16,622 nt of DNA from Deltaproteobacteria bacterium (GTDB taxonomy: Bacteria; Myxococcota_A; Polyangia; Polyangiales; Ga0077539): NCBI GenBank assembly GCA_947494865.1, contig CANMAT010000011.1, forward strand, positions 1 to 16,622. Reading direction: 5' to 3'. Position numbers and translations under genes: made by a program. The notes beneath the pieces were generated by a model that saw only the letters and a list, made by a program, of their open reading frames with translations, did no database searches and was not told the origin of the DNA. This document shows, piece after piece, positions 1 to 7,347 of the stretch. Position 1 is the first letter of the stretch, and each line of letters opens with the position of its first letter.

Positions 1-481
1 AGGGGTCGTCGGGGTATCGCGCGGCGTGGTGCGCCGCGAACGACAGGATGTTGAGCTCGAGCATCACGGCGCCGACGAGGTAGAGGTACATCTTGGCGTC
101 GACGCGGCCGTTGCCCCACTGGGGGTTGGGCCGTCGGCCGAGGTACAGGTCGGCCGCGAGTCCCTTGCCCGTCGGCGGCGCGGTGAGCACGATCGCGAAG
201 GTGAACGCGAGGCCGAGCGCGACGGCGCCCGCGAGCGACTCCCAGCGGTGCACCCAGAGAAAGTCGGGCGCGACGAGGCCCTGCCGCGCGGCGAGCACGG
301 CGAGGGCGATCACCACGAAGAACACGCGCAGGCCGTTGAGGCGATAGCGCAGCGGCTTGCCGGTGACCTCGTCGCGCACGTACCCGTCGACCTCGCGCGC
401 GGGCACCACGAGGTGCAGCGCGAGCACCAGCGCGTAGACCAGCGGCGCGGCCAGAAACCCGACGAGCGTCGCGGCGTTCAT
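1..481 (-). CDS. ERG4/ERG24-family sterol reductase, N-terminal part (runs off left edge)
   Basis: Read on the minus strand from ATG at 481, this frame stays open for 160 codons to the window edge, so the C-terminal half is missing. It is a hydrophobic, multi-membrane-segment protein. The family match comes from two segments that line up with eukaryotic 7-dehydrocholesterol and C14-sterol reductases. One is YRLNGLRVFFV (residues 46-56), equivalent to the family's YQINGLQ block. The other is the loop LYLGRRPNPQWG plus VDAKMYLYL and ELNILSFAAHH (residues 112-152), equivalent to the G-x-E-x-NPRIG, FDxKxF and NLSFAAK blocks. Known members reduce sterol ring or side-chain double bonds with NADPH in a membrane. 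Its ATG overlaps the stop of the SDR upstream (ATGA), so it is the last visible gene of the operon starting at 3241. Which double bond it reduces cannot be told, and a role in sterol biosynthesis rather than breakdown remains possible. Confidence 0.72.
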   Translation of the reverse strand, partial: MNAATLVGFLAAPLVYALVLALHLVVPAREVDGYVRDEVTGKPLRYRLNGLRVFFVVIALAVLAARQGLVAPDFLWVHRWESLAGAVALGLAFTFAIVLTAPPTGKGLAADLYLGRRPNPQWGNGRVDAKMYLYLVGAVMLELNILSFAAHHAARYPDDP

Positions 482-1263
482 TGCAGGCCCTTCGTCGATT
501 TCGCCATCACACCCACGGCGCCCTCGCGCGACAGGAGCCGCCCGAGGAAGAAGCGCGCGAACTTGTTGACCCCGCCGGGGACCACCACGGGGCCGCTCCC
601 CAGGGCGTCGAGCGTGACCGCGACGACCGCGTCGGCGTCGAGGGTGCCCGGCGCCTCCTTGCGCGTGGTGGCGAGGTAGTTGGGCGTGCGAATGGCGCCC
701 GCGCACGACACGATCACGTCGACGCCCTTCGGTCGCAGCTCGGCCCAGAGGCTCTCGCCCAGCACGATGTTGAAGGCCTTGCTCGCCGCGTAGGCCGCGA
801 GGCGCGGCGAGCCCTGGAAGCCCGCCATCGACGACATGAGCACCACGCCGCCGCGCTCCCGTGCGACCATCGCGGGCGCGAGGGCGTGCACGAAGCGCAG
901 GGGCCCGCGCACGTTCACATCGACCACCCGCAGCGCGTCGTCGAGGGGGCGATCGAGGAGCGGCGCGATGTACGAGTACGCGGCGTTGTAGACCCCGAGG
1001 CCCAGCTCGAGGCCCGCGGTCGCAGCCGCGAGGCGCTCAGCGAAATCGGCGTCGGCGAGGTCGACGGCAACGCAGCGGACCTCGACGTTGTGCGCGGCGC
1101 GGATGCGGCTCGCGACCCCTTCGAGGAGCTCGGTCCTGCGCGCGAGGAGCACGAGGTTGGCGCCGCGTCGCGCGAGGCCGTCGGCGAAGGCGGCGCCGAG
1201 GCCCTCGGAGGCGCCCGCCACCACGCACCAGGGACCGTACCGCTTGGAGAACTCGGCGCTCAT
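478..1263 (-). CDS. Short-chain dehydrogenase/reductase (SDR), 17-beta-HSD/ketoreductase-like
   Basis: A 261-residue classical SDR. It has the glycine-rich cofactor loop GASEGLGAAFA (17-27) and the catalytic Ser145, Tyr158 and Lys162 in MSSMAGF...YAASK. ARR after the second strand (41-43) favours NADP(H). The usual NNAG structural motif is replaced by YNAA (92-95), a departure also seen in some 17-beta-HSD12/ketoacyl-reductase-like SDRs. The ATG at 1263 overlaps the TGA of the IpdF-like SDR upstream, and its own TGA overlaps the ATG of the sterol reductase downstream, so it is translationally coupled on both sides. The operon suggests a hydroxy/keto steroid or acyl-CoA intermediate as substrate, but the sequence does not show which. 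The same frame stays open far upstream, but that extension is antisense shadow inside the neighbouring SDR. Confidence 0.88.
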   Translation of the reverse strand: MSAEFSKRYGPWCVVAGASEGLGAAFADGLARRGANLVLLARRTELLEGVASRIRAAHNVEVRCVAVDLADADFAERLAAATAGLELGLGVYNAAYSYIAPLLDRPLDDALRVVDVNVRGPLRFVHALAPAMVARERGGVVLMSSMAGFQGSPRLAAYAASKAFNIVLGESLWAELRPKGVDVIVSCAGAIRTPNYLATTRKEAPGTLDADAVVAVTLDALGSGPVVVPGGVNKFARFFLGRLLSREGAVGVMAKSTKGLQ

Positions 1264-2042
1264 GGGTGCTGGCTGCTCACGGAGACGACCTCGCCGGTCA
1301 TGTAGGTGGCGTAGTCGCTCGCGAGGAAGACCATCACGTTGGCGACCTCCCAGGGCTCGGCGGCCCGGCCGAAGGCCTCGCGCGCGGTGAGCTCCTCGAG
1401 GAGCGCCTCGGTGGTCACCTTCGAGAGGAAGGGGTGCATCGCGAGGCTCGGAGAGACCGCGTTGACGCGCACGTTGGAGGGCGCCGCCTCGACGGCCGCG
1501 CAGCGCGTGAGGGCCATGACGCCGGCCTTGGCCGCGGCGTAGTGGGCCTGCCCCGCCTGCGCGCGCCACCCGATGACCGAGGCGTTGTTGATGATCACGC
1601 CGGCCTTGCGCGCGGTCATATGCCGGAGCGCGGCGCGCGTGCAGCGGAAGGTGCCCGTGAGCGTCACGTCGAGCACGGAGGACCACTGCGCGTCGGTCAT
1701 CTCCGCGAGGGTCGCGGTGCCCCCGAGGCCGGCGTTGTTGATGAGCACGTCGATGTGGCCCACCTCGGCGATCGCGAAGTCGAACATGCGCTGCACGTCG
1801 GCCTCGCTGGTCACATTGCAGAGAATGGACGGCGGGCGGCGGCCCAGAACGGGCTCGAGCTTCTCGGCGGCGGCGGCGAGGCGGCGCTCGTGAATGTCGC
1901 TGATCACGACCGAGGCGCCCTCCTCCGCGCAGCGCTTCGCCGCGGCGAACCCGATGCCGGTGCCGGCCGCCGCGGTGATGAGCACCGTCTTGCCTTGGAG
2001 CAGACCGTGGCCCGGTGGGCACGTGGGGACGACGACGCTCAC
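1260..2042 (-). CDS. ipdF: IpdF-like SDR (5-hydroxy-methyl-oxo-hexahydroindene-carboxyl-CoA reductase type)
   Basis: A 260-residue SDR starting at GTG 2042, which overlaps the acyl-CoA dehydrogenase stop as GTGA. It shows the unusual cofactor loop TAAAGTGIG (23-31), NNAG (102-105) and the catalytic Ser155, Tyr168, Lys172. From memory, M. tuberculosis IpdF (Rv3559c) shares distinctive blocks with it: VTAAAGTGIG, VISDxHERRL, NNASVxGWRAQ, HYAAAKAGVMALTRC, REAFGRAAEPWEVA and TGEVxSVSxQHP. IpdF is the KstR2-regulon oxidoreductase that acts on the CoA ester of the C/D-ring remnant left after steroid A/B-ring removal. The dehydrogenase directly upstream resembles FadE30, which also neighbours ipdF in M. 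tuberculosis, and this conserved pairing strengthens the call. SDRs are easily misassigned at the substrate level, so the enzyme class is near certain and the specific reaction probable. Confidence 0.78.
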   Translation of the reverse strand: MSVVVPTCPPGHGLLQGKTVLITAAAGTGIGFAAAKRCAEEGASVVISDIHERRLAAAAEKLEPVLGRRPPSILCNVTSEADVQRMFDFAIAEVGHIDVLINNAGLGGTATLAEMTDAQWSSVLDVTLTGTFRCTRAALRHMTARKAGVIINNASVIGWRAQAGQAHYAAAKAGVMALTRCAAVEAAPSNVRVNAVSPSLAMHPFLSKVTTEALLEELTAREAFGRAAEPWEVANVMVFLASDYATYMTGEVVSVSSQHP

Positions 2043-3241
2043 GACTCACGCCTTTCGCTGGGGGCGGGGCGCGGCTCCGGGGGGAGCCCCAGGGCGCGCT
2101 CGCCGATGATGTTCCGTTGGATCTCGTTGGAGCCTGCGTAGATCGTGTCGGCGCGCGTGAACAGAAAGAGCCGCTGGAGGGCCGAGAGCTCGTAGCCCTC
2201 GCCCACGACGCCGGCCTCCTCGCCGAGCACGTCCATCGCGAGCTTGCCCAGGTCGCGGTGCCACGTGGCCCAGTAGAGCTTGGCGATCATCGCCTCGCGC
2301 CGCAGCTCGCCCCCCTGCATGAGGCTCAGCGTGCGGAGGCTGCTCATGCGCATCACCTTGAGGCCCATCCACGCGGCGGCGATGCGCTGACGAATGGCCG
2401 GGTCGCGCGCGGCGCCGCTGGCCTTCGCGGCCGCGATCACCTCGGCGAGCTCGTTCTCGAACATGAGCTGCTGACCCAGCGTGGAGGTGCCCCGCTCGAA
2501 GGCCAGCGTCGCCATGGCCACGCGCCAGCCGCCGTCGACGGGGCCGAGCACGTTCTCCGCCGGCGTGCGCACGTTGTCGAAGAACACCTCGTTGAACTCC
2601 GAGGTGCCCGTAATCTGCTCGATGGGGCGCACCTCGATGCCCTCCGACCGCATCGGCACGAGGAGGTACGAGAGCCCCCGGTGGCGCGGCGCCGTCGGGT
2701 TCGTGCGGCACAGCACGAAGCACCAGTCGGCGCAGTGGGCGAGGGACGTCCACGTCTTCTGGCCGTTGATCACCCACTCGCCCCCGACGAGCTCTGCCCG
2801 CGTCTGCACGTTGGCGAGGTCCGAGCCCGCCTCGGGCTCCGAGTAGCCCTGGCACCAGAACTCCTCGCCCCGCGCGATGGGCGGCAAGAACCGCTGCTTC
2901 TGCGCCTCGGTGCCGAACTCGATCACCGTCGGGCCGAGCAGCGTCTCGCCGATGTGCCCGAGGCGCCCCGGGGCCCGCGCGCGCGCGTACTCCTCGTGAA
3001 AGATCACCTGCTCGTTGAGCGTCGCCCCGCGGCCGCCGTACGCCCGCGGCCACCCGACGCACGCCCACTCCGAGGCGCCCAGCACGCGCTCCCACGCGAG
3101 GCGCCCCGCGAGCGACGCGTGCTCGTCGCCGGGCCCGCCGCGACCGCGCAGCGCCGCGAACTCACCGCGAAGCGCCTCGTCGAGCCACGCGCGCACGGCC
3201 CGACGAAACGACTCCTCCTGCTCGCTGAAATCGAGATTCAT
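2039..3241 (-). CDS. Acyl-CoA dehydrogenase, FadE30/IpdE1-like
   Basis: A 400-residue flavin-dependent acyl-CoA dehydrogenase. It has the FAD/substrate block WCQGYSEPEAGSDLA (129-143), NGQKTWTS (159-166), QITGTSEFNEVFF (209-221) and the C-terminal IYAGSNEIQRNIIGERALGLP. The usual catalytic Glu of the YEG motif is Ala369. Glu249 in AFERG sits where isovaleryl- and long-chain dehydrogenases carry their base, so it is the likely alternative. From memory it is very close to mycobacterial FadE30 (IpdE1 of the steroid HIP pathway) at GEFAALxGxGGPG, EEYARAxAP and MATLxFERGxSTLGQQ. The start at 3241 was chosen because N-terminal family residues begin there; the open frame to 3337 crosses the operator. 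It heads the operon with ipdF, an SDR and the sterol reductase. In steroid pathways such enzymes pair with a second subunit, and the divergent gene at 3325 is the obvious candidate. Confidence 0.9.
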   Translation of the reverse strand: MNLDFSEQEESFRRAVRAWLDEALRGEFAALRGRGGPGDEHASLAGRLAWERVLGASEWACVGWPRAYGGRGATLNEQVIFHEEYARARAPGRLGHIGETLLGPTVIEFGTEAQKQRFLPPIARGEEFWCQGYSEPEAGSDLANVQTRAELVGGEWVINGQKTWTSLAHCADWCFVLCRTNPTAPRHRGLSYLLVPMRSEGIEVRPIEQITGTSEFNEVFFDNVRTPAENVLGPVDGGWRVAMATLAFERGTSTLGQQLMFENELAEVIAAAKASGAARDPAIRQRIAAAWMGLKVMRMSSLRTLSLMQGGELRREAMIAKLYWATWHRDLGKLAMDVLGEEAGVVGEGYELSALQRLFLFTRADTIYAGSNEIQRNIIGERALGLPPEPRPAPSERRES

Positions 3242-3279
3242 GTGCTCGCTCGTTGACGGGGGGCCTACATTGCGAGAAG

Positions 3280-3293
3280 TAGAACACGTTCTA
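3280..3293. promoter_or_regulatory. KstR-like operator 1, divergent acyl-CoA dehydrogenase promoters
   Basis: The 83-bp gap between the two divergent dehydrogenase genes (3242-3324) holds AGTAGAACACGTTCTACT at 3278-3295. This is an inverted repeat with 8-bp perfect arms around a central AC. The inner 14 bp, TAGAACACGTTCTA, fits the KstR consensus TnnAACnnGTTnnA exactly. The half-site differs from the GAAAC type of the other four copies (AGAAC here), so affinity may differ. It lies 29 bp before the plus-strand start at 3325 and 37 bp from the minus-strand start at 3241, well placed to control both units. No convincing -35/-10 pair could be assigned. Confidence 0.75.
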
Positions 3294-3324
3294 CTCACCG
3301 ATGAAACCGCGTAAATAGGCGTCC

Positions 3325-4473
3325 ATGGACTTCGCATTCACCGAGGAACAAGAGGCGCTCCGCGCGGGCGCGCGGCGATTCCTCGCGCAGCACTCGTCGT
3401 CGGCGCGGGTGCGCGCGGCGATGAAGTCGGAGCGCGGGTGGGACGTCGACGTGTGGCAGCGCATCGGGCAGGAGCTGGGCTGGGCCTCGATGATCGTGCC
3501 CGAGGCCTACGGCGGCGCCGGGGCGGGCCACGTCGAGCTCGTGGGCCTCCTGGAGGAGGCGGGCTACGCGCTCCTCTGCGCGCCGCTGCTCTCGACGGTG
3601 GCGCTCGGCACCAACGCGCTGCTGCTGGGGTCGCACGAGGCGCCGCGGGCCGCGTGGCTCCCGCGCATCGCGGCGGGCGAGGCCACGGCGACGGTGGCGT
3701 ACCTCGAGGCGCCGGCGCGCGCCGACGCCGACTCCATCACGGCCGTCGCGCGCCTCGACGGCGACGACTACGTGCTCTCGGGCATCAAGCGCTTCGTGCT
3801 CGACGGCGCCACGGCGACGGTCCTCGTGGTGGCCGCGCGGGTGGCCGGCGCGGGCGCGGGCGAGGCGGGGGTCGCGCTCTTCGCCGTCCCCGCCGACGCG
3901 GCGGGCGTCGAGCGCCGCGGCCTCGCCACGATGGATCAAACGCGCCGCGTGGCCGACGTCACGCTCCGCGATGTGCGGGTGCCTCGGTCGGCCGTGGTGG
4001 CCGGGCCGGGCCTCGGGTGGGGCGTGCTGCAGGGCACGCTCCAGCGGGCCTGCGTGGCCCTCGCGGCGGAGCAGGTGGGCGGCGCCCAGCGCTGCCTCGA
4101 GATGTCCGTCGAGTACGCCAAGGTGCGGGTGCAGTTCGGGCGCCCCATCGGGTCGTTTCAGGCCATCAAGCATCGGTGCGCCGACATGTTCGTCGACGTC
4201 GAGTCGGCGCGCTCGGCGGCCTACTACGCGGGCTGCGTGGCGGCCTCGGGCGACGCGGCGGAGCTCACCGTCGCGGCCTCCACGGCCAAGGCCTTCTGCT
4301 CCGAGGCGTTCTTTCGCACGGCCGCCGAGACGCTGCAGGTGCACGGCGGCATCGGCATCACGTGGGAGCACGACGCGCACCTCTACTTCAAGCGCGCCCG
4401 CGGCTCCGAGTCCCTCTTCGGCGACCCGTCCTCGCACCGCGAGGTCGTCGCGCGATGCATCGGCCTCGAATGA
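3325..4473 (+). CDS. Acyl-CoA dehydrogenase, FadE-like second subunit type
   Basis: A 382-residue acyl-CoA dehydrogenase family protein with the N-terminal helical domain (MDFAFTEEQEALRAGARRF), a mid beta-domain and the C-terminal FAD-contact block VQFGRPIGSFQAIKH plus TLQVHGGIGITWEHD. It is shorter and more divergent than the 2039-3241 enzyme. The segment after the HGGIG block reads LYFKRARGSESLFGD, with no Glu at the canonical YEG position. This form is typical of one chain in the alpha2beta2 heteromeric steroid dehydrogenases (FadE26/27, FadE28/29, FadE30/33 types). It is divergent from the FadE30-like gene across a shared operator, so the two may form one complex; that is inference. The ATG at 3325 has only a weak AGG about 6 nt upstream. 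The stop overlaps the next gene's ATG (ATGA). Confidence 0.87.
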   Translation: MDFAFTEEQEALRAGARRFLAQHSSSARVRAAMKSERGWDVDVWQRIGQELGWASMIVPEAYGGAGAGHVELVGLLEEAGYALLCAPLLSTVALGTNALLLGSHEAPRAAWLPRIAAGEATATVAYLEAPARADADSITAVARLDGDDYVLSGIKRFVLDGATATVLVVAARVAGAGAGEAGVALFAVPADAAGVERRGLATMDQTRRVADVTLRDVRVPRSAVVAGPGLGWGVLQGTLQRACVALAAEQVGGAQRCLEMSVEYAKVRVQFGRPIGSFQAIKHRCADMFVDVESARSAAYYAGCVAASGDAAELTVAASTAKAFCSEAFFRTAAETLQVHGGIGITWEHDAHLYFKRARGSESLFGDPSSHREVVARCIGLE

Positions 4474-5510
4474 CGGTCACCGGCGCGCGCGTCCGGCTCA
4501 CCGAAGCCGGGTGGGACACCGACCTCGCCTACGAGGTCATCGCCGAGCCCCTGCGCCCCCTCGAAGACCACGAGGTGCTCGTGCGCGTCGAGGCCTGCGG
4601 CGTGTGCCACCGCGACCTCATCGACCGCGCGGGGCGCTTCCCCTTCCAGACGTACCCGATCACGCCGGGGCACGAGGCGGCCGGCGTTGTGGTCGCCGTC
4701 GGCGCCGCCGTGCGGGCCTTCGCGCCGGGCGATCGCGTCGCGACGATGCACCGCGACTCGTGCGGCGAGTGCGCCTCGTGCCTCGCCGGCGAGACCTCGC
4801 TCTGCGAGCGCTCCGCGTGGGTGTTCGGCATCCTGGCCGACGGCGGCTACGCGACGCACGTCATCGCGCCGGAGCGCGCCCTCTTCGCCGTGCCGCGCGC
4901 GCTGCCCGCCGCCGAGGCCGCGGTGCTGCACTGCACCTTCGGCACGGCGTACCGCGACCTCGTCACGCTCGGCGGGCTCCGCGCGGGCGAGCGGGTGCTC
5001 GTGACGGGCGCCAACGGCGGCGTCGGTTCGGCGGCCGTGCAGATCGCCGCGCGCCTCGGCGCCGAGGTGGTCGCCGTGGTGCGCGCCGAGTCCCACGCCG
5101 CCGCGCTGCGGGCCCTGGGCGCGAGCGCGGTCATCGTGGCCGCCGACGGGCGCTTCAGCGAGGGCGTCGGCAAGATCGACCTTGCGCTCGACACCGTCGG
5201 GGCGGCGACCTTCCCGGCGGCGCTCCGCACGCTCCGCGTGGGCGGGCGCATCGTGGTGGTGGGCAACATCCTCGCCGAGCGGGTGGCGCTCAACCTCGGG
5301 TACATCATCACCCTCGGGCTGCGCATCATCGGCGGCAGCGGCGCCACCGCGGCCGAGATGGAGCGCCTCCTCGCGATGCACCGCGAGGCGCCCTTCGCGG
5401 TCCAGATCGATCGGGTGCTCCCGCTGTCGCGGGCCGACGCCGCGCAGCGCCTCGTGCGCGCCGGCGGGCTCCGGGGCCGCGTGGTGCTCTCGTGCAGCGC
5501 CGAAGAGTGA
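4470..5510 (+). CDS. Zinc-dependent alcohol dehydrogenase (MDR family)
   Basis: A 346-residue medium-chain dehydrogenase. The catalytic-zinc ligands are Cys46 (GVCHRD) and His68-Glu69 (PGHEAAG), with Cys155 as the probable third ligand. The structural-zinc lobe has four cysteines at 98, 101, 104 and 112. The Rossmann loop is VTGANGGVGSAAVQIA (178-193). The glycine pattern and NGGVG resemble zinc-containing quinone-oxidoreductase/acryloyl-CoA-reductase-like members, so it could reduce an enone or enoyl-CoA instead of oxidising an alcohol. The start overlaps the preceding dehydrogenase stop by 4 bp, so the two are coupled. Its own stop codon is the first three bases of operator 2. Activity on a steroid side-chain alcohol or intermediate is suggested only by context. 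Confidence 0.87.
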   Translation: MTVTGARVRLTEAGWDTDLAYEVIAEPLRPLEDHEVLVRVEACGVCHRDLIDRAGRFPFQTYPITPGHEAAGVVVAVGAAVRAFAPGDRVATMHRDSCGECASCLAGETSLCERSAWVFGILADGGYATHVIAPERALFAVPRALPAAEAAVLHCTFGTAYRDLVTLGGLRAGERVLVTGANGGVGSAAVQIAARLGAEVVAVVRAESHAAALRALGASAVIVAADGRFSEGVGKIDLALDTVGAATFPAALRTLRVGGRIVVVGNILAERVALNLGYIITLGLRIIGGSGATAAEMERLLAMHREAPFAVQIDRVLPLSRADAAQRLVRAGGLRGRVVLSCSAEE

Positions 5511-5521
5511 AACACGTTTCG
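5508..5521. promoter_or_regulatory. KstR-like operator 2, before the LLM oxidoreductase
   Basis: TGAAACACGTTTCG has arms GAAAC and GTTTC around AC and matches TnnAACnnGTTnnA except for the last base (G for A). Its first three bases are the TGA stop of the alcohol dehydrogenase, so the site is embedded in a coding end. It sits 20 bp before the LLM gene's ATG and just ahead of its ribosome binding site. A promoter for the LLM gene would then lie within the 3' end of the dehydrogenase gene, or the site may act as a roadblock to read-through. Confidence 0.68.
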
Positions 5522-5525
5522 AATC

Positions 5526-5533
5526 GGAAGGAG
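5526..5533 (+). promoter_or_regulatory. Ribosome binding site of the LLM oxidoreductase
   Basis: GGAAGGAG lies 8 nt before ATG 5542. It fixes that start against the longer open frame from 5182, which is shadow. It is one of the few strong Shine-Dalgarno sequences in the window. Confidence 0.8.
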
Positions 5534-5541
5534 ACGCCGCG

Positions 5542-6570
5542 ATGAAGCTGGGGTTGATGGTGGGCTACTCAGGCGCGTCGGTCTCGATCGACGTTGGCCT
5601 CATCAAAGAGGCCGAGTCGCTCGGGTACGACTCGGTGTGGTCGGCGGAGGCGTGGGGCTCCGACGCGGTGACGCCGCTCGCGTGGATCGGCGCGCAGACC
5701 ACGAAGATCAAGCTCGGGACGGCCATCATGCAGCTCCCCGGGCGCTCGCCGGCCAACACGGCGATGACGGCCATGACGCTCGACGCGCTCTCGGGCGGGC
5801 GCTTCATCCTCGGGCTCGGCACCTCGGGGCCGCAGGTGGTCGAGGGGTGGCACGGCGTGCCCTTCGACAAGCCCCTCACCTGGATGCGCGAGTACCTCAC
5901 CATCGTGCGGGCGATTTTCGCGCGCGAGAAGGCGCTGACCTTCGAGGGCGTCCGCTACCAGATCCCGTATCGGGGCCCCGGCGCCACGGGGCTCGGCAAG
6001 CCGCTCAAGAGCATTCTTCACGGTCGCAAGGGGATCCCGATCTACACCGGGGCCATGGCGCCGAAGGGGCAGGCGCTCGCCGCCGAGCTCGCCGACGGGG
6101 TGCTCCTCACCTGCATGCACCCGGGCCGCTTCGACGTGCTCGAGCCCAACCTCCTCGAGGGCTTCGCGAAGACCAACGGCGCGAGGAGCTTCGACAACTT
6201 CGAGATCGCGCCCACCGTGGCGGTCATCGTCGGCGACGACGTCGACGCGTGCCGCGCGCCGCTCAAGGCCAGCCTCGCCCTCTACATCGGCGGCATGGGC
6301 GCCCGGGAGAAGAACTTCTACGGCGAGTACATTCGCCGCGTAGGCTGGGAGGACGAGGCCACCAAAATTCAAGACCTCTTTCTTCAGGGCAAGCGCCAGG
6401 AGGCCGTCGAGGCCGTCACCGACGAGATGGTCGACACGCTCCACCTCGTGGGCCCGCCCGCGCGCATCCGCGAGCGCTTCCAGGCGTGGAAGCAGTCGCG
6501 CATCACCACCATGATCGTCGGCGCGATGCAGCCCGAGGCCGTTCGCCTCATGGCCGAGCTCGCGCTCTGA
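5542..6570 (+). CDS. LLM-class F420-dependent oxidoreductase, Rv3520c-like
   Basis: A 342-residue luciferase-like (TIM-barrel) oxidoreductase. From memory it tracks M. tuberculosis Rv3520c, a KstR-regulated putative F420-dependent enzyme, through [14 protein letters not shown] (35-48), LGTxxxQLxxRx[20 protein letters not shown] (85-103), [16 protein letters not shown] (150-156) and [17 protein letters not shown]-class proteins bind F420 or FMN. F420 is favoured here because cofC, D, E, G, H and an F420:NADP oxidoreductase lie in the same window. The substrate is unknown; a steroid or CoA-ester intermediate is inferred from context and shared regulation. The gene ends 24 bp before the convergent npdG end. 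It could also be co-transcribed with the dehydrogenase genes upstream. Confidence 0.9.
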   Translation: MKLGLMVGYSGASVSIDVGLIKEAESLGYDSVWSAEAWGSDAVTPLAWIGAQTTKIKLGTAIMQLPGRSPANTAMTAMTLDALSGGRFILGLGTSGPQVVEGWHGVPFDKPLTWMREYLTIVRAIFAREKALTFEGVRYQIPYRGPGATGLGKPLKSILHGRKGIPIYTGAMAPKGQALAAELADGVLLTCMHPGRFDVLEPNLLEGFAKTNGARSFDNFEIAPTVAVIVGDDVDACRAPLKASLALYIGGMGAREKNFYGEYIRRVGWEDEATKIQDLFLQGKRQEAVEAVTDEMVDTLHLVGPPARIRERFQAWKQSRITTMIVGAMQPEAVRLMAELAL

Positions 6571-6594
6571 GCGCTGCCCGCGGAGCGCGCCCGC

Positions 6595-7248
6595 TCAGCC
6601 GGGCAGCCCGACGATGCGCAGGGCCGCGGCGGAGCACTTGTACCGCTTGTTGAGGTGCAGCAGCACCGGCGTGAGCGACTCGAGCGCCACGGCGTTGCGG
6701 AGCGGCCCCGCGTCGAGCGCGCGCCCGCCGAGGTCGGCGATGAGGGCGATCGCCGTCGCGGTGGCGGCCTCGTGGTCGGAGCACACGAGCACGTCGCCCT
6801 CGATGGCGTGATCGGGGTCGCCCAGGTGCGTCGAGCTCACGTGGTGGAGCGTCGCGACCACGGGCGTCGCGGCGCCCACGATCGCCTGCGCCTCCATCGC
6901 CGCGGAGTGACCCGGCGGCAGGTGCACCTCGCGGACGCGCGGCGGATTGAGCGGCACCGTGATGTCGATGAGCACGCGACCGGCGAGCTGCGCCGCGAGC
7001 GATCGCAGCGTCTCCCCGTGCGCCGCGTAGGGGACGCACAGCACGACCACCTCGGCGTCGGAGACCGCCCACGCGTTGTCGCCGCCCGTGATGTCGCCAG
7101 CGCCCGCGACCGCGCGGAGCTCGGCCGCGCGCTCGCTCGCCCGCGCCGCGTCGCGCGAGCCGATGCGCACCTGGTGACCCGCGCGACTCCACCGGAGCGC
7201 GAGCCCCCGACCCTCCTTGCCCGTACCGCCGATCACTCCGATGCGCAT
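6595..7248 (-). CDS. npdG: F420:NADP+ oxidoreductase (F420H2-dependent NADP reductase)
   Basis: A 217-residue NAD(P)-binding protein of the NPDR/Fno family. It begins [19 protein letters not shown], continues [16 protein letters not shown], where Ser-Arg after the second strand is the family's NADP phosphate contact, and contains [11 protein letters not shown] and the C-terminal [19 protein letters not shown] block. The enzyme moves hydride between F420H2 and NADP+ and so links the F420 pool to NADPH. In bacteria it can run either way; here, making F420H2 for the LLM enzyme is the simplest role (inference). It is divergent from cofE, sharing operator 3. The ATG at 7248 has no clear Shine-Dalgarno sequence. 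The minus-strand frame stays open well upstream to 7692, but that part is antisense to cofE. Confidence 0.9.
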   Translation of the reverse strand: MRIGVIGGTGKEGRGLALRWSRAGHQVRIGSRDAARASERAAELRAVAGAGDITGGDNAWAVSDAEVVVLCVPYAAHGETLRSLAAQLAGRVLIDITVPLNPPRVREVHLPPGHSAAMEAQAIVGAATPVVATLHHVSSTHLGDPDHAIEGDVLVCSDHEAATATAIALIADLGGRALDAGPLRNAVALESLTPVLLHLNKRYKCSAAALRIVGLPG

Positions 7249-7311
7249 TGGTATTTCAGCCCCTTCGCGCGCAAGAGGTAGATCGCGCCGGCGCCCGGTG
7301 TCGAGCGAAAT

Positions 7312-7325
7312 TGAAACATGTTTCA
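7312..7325. promoter_or_regulatory. KstR-like operator 3, npdG/cofE divergent promoter
   Basis: TGAAACATGTTTCA is a perfect 14-bp palindrome and an exact fit to TnnAACnnGTTnnA. It lies in the 99-bp gap between npdG (start 7248) and cofE (start 7348). A TTGAAA at 7311-7316 followed after 17 nt by TAGCGT (7334-7339) is a weak -35/-10 candidate for cofE that would place the operator over the -35 and spacer. The identical core occurs at 13698 and, with one end-base change, at 16165. Confidence 0.82.
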
Positions 7326-7347
7326 TGTCGGGGTAGCGTACGCGGAG

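Noticed and set aside
481..3256. Plus-strand frames of 270-430 codons opposite the first operon
   Set aside because: Same signature of antisense GC-rich shadows; the minus-strand genes carry the conserved motifs.
3242..3337. N-terminal extension of the FadE30-like dehydrogenase to 3337
   Set aside because: It would read through operator 1 and past the divergent gene's start. The family's N-terminal helix begins at MNLDFSEQ (3241).
3295..4437. Long minus-strand frames antisense to the plus-strand dehydrogenase genes (also 4383-5381 and 5569-6444)
   Set aside because: They are rich in Arg, His, Glu and Gly, have no recognisable domain, and lie opposite well-identified genes.
6571..6594. Bidirectional terminator between the convergent LLM and npdG ends
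   Set aside because: Only 24 bp, GC-rich, with no convincing stem and no T-run on either strand.
7318..7347. ATG at 7318 as the cofE start (10 extra residues)
   Set aside because: The codon lies inside the operator palindrome and the extra residues match nothing in CofE; ATG 7348 fits better.
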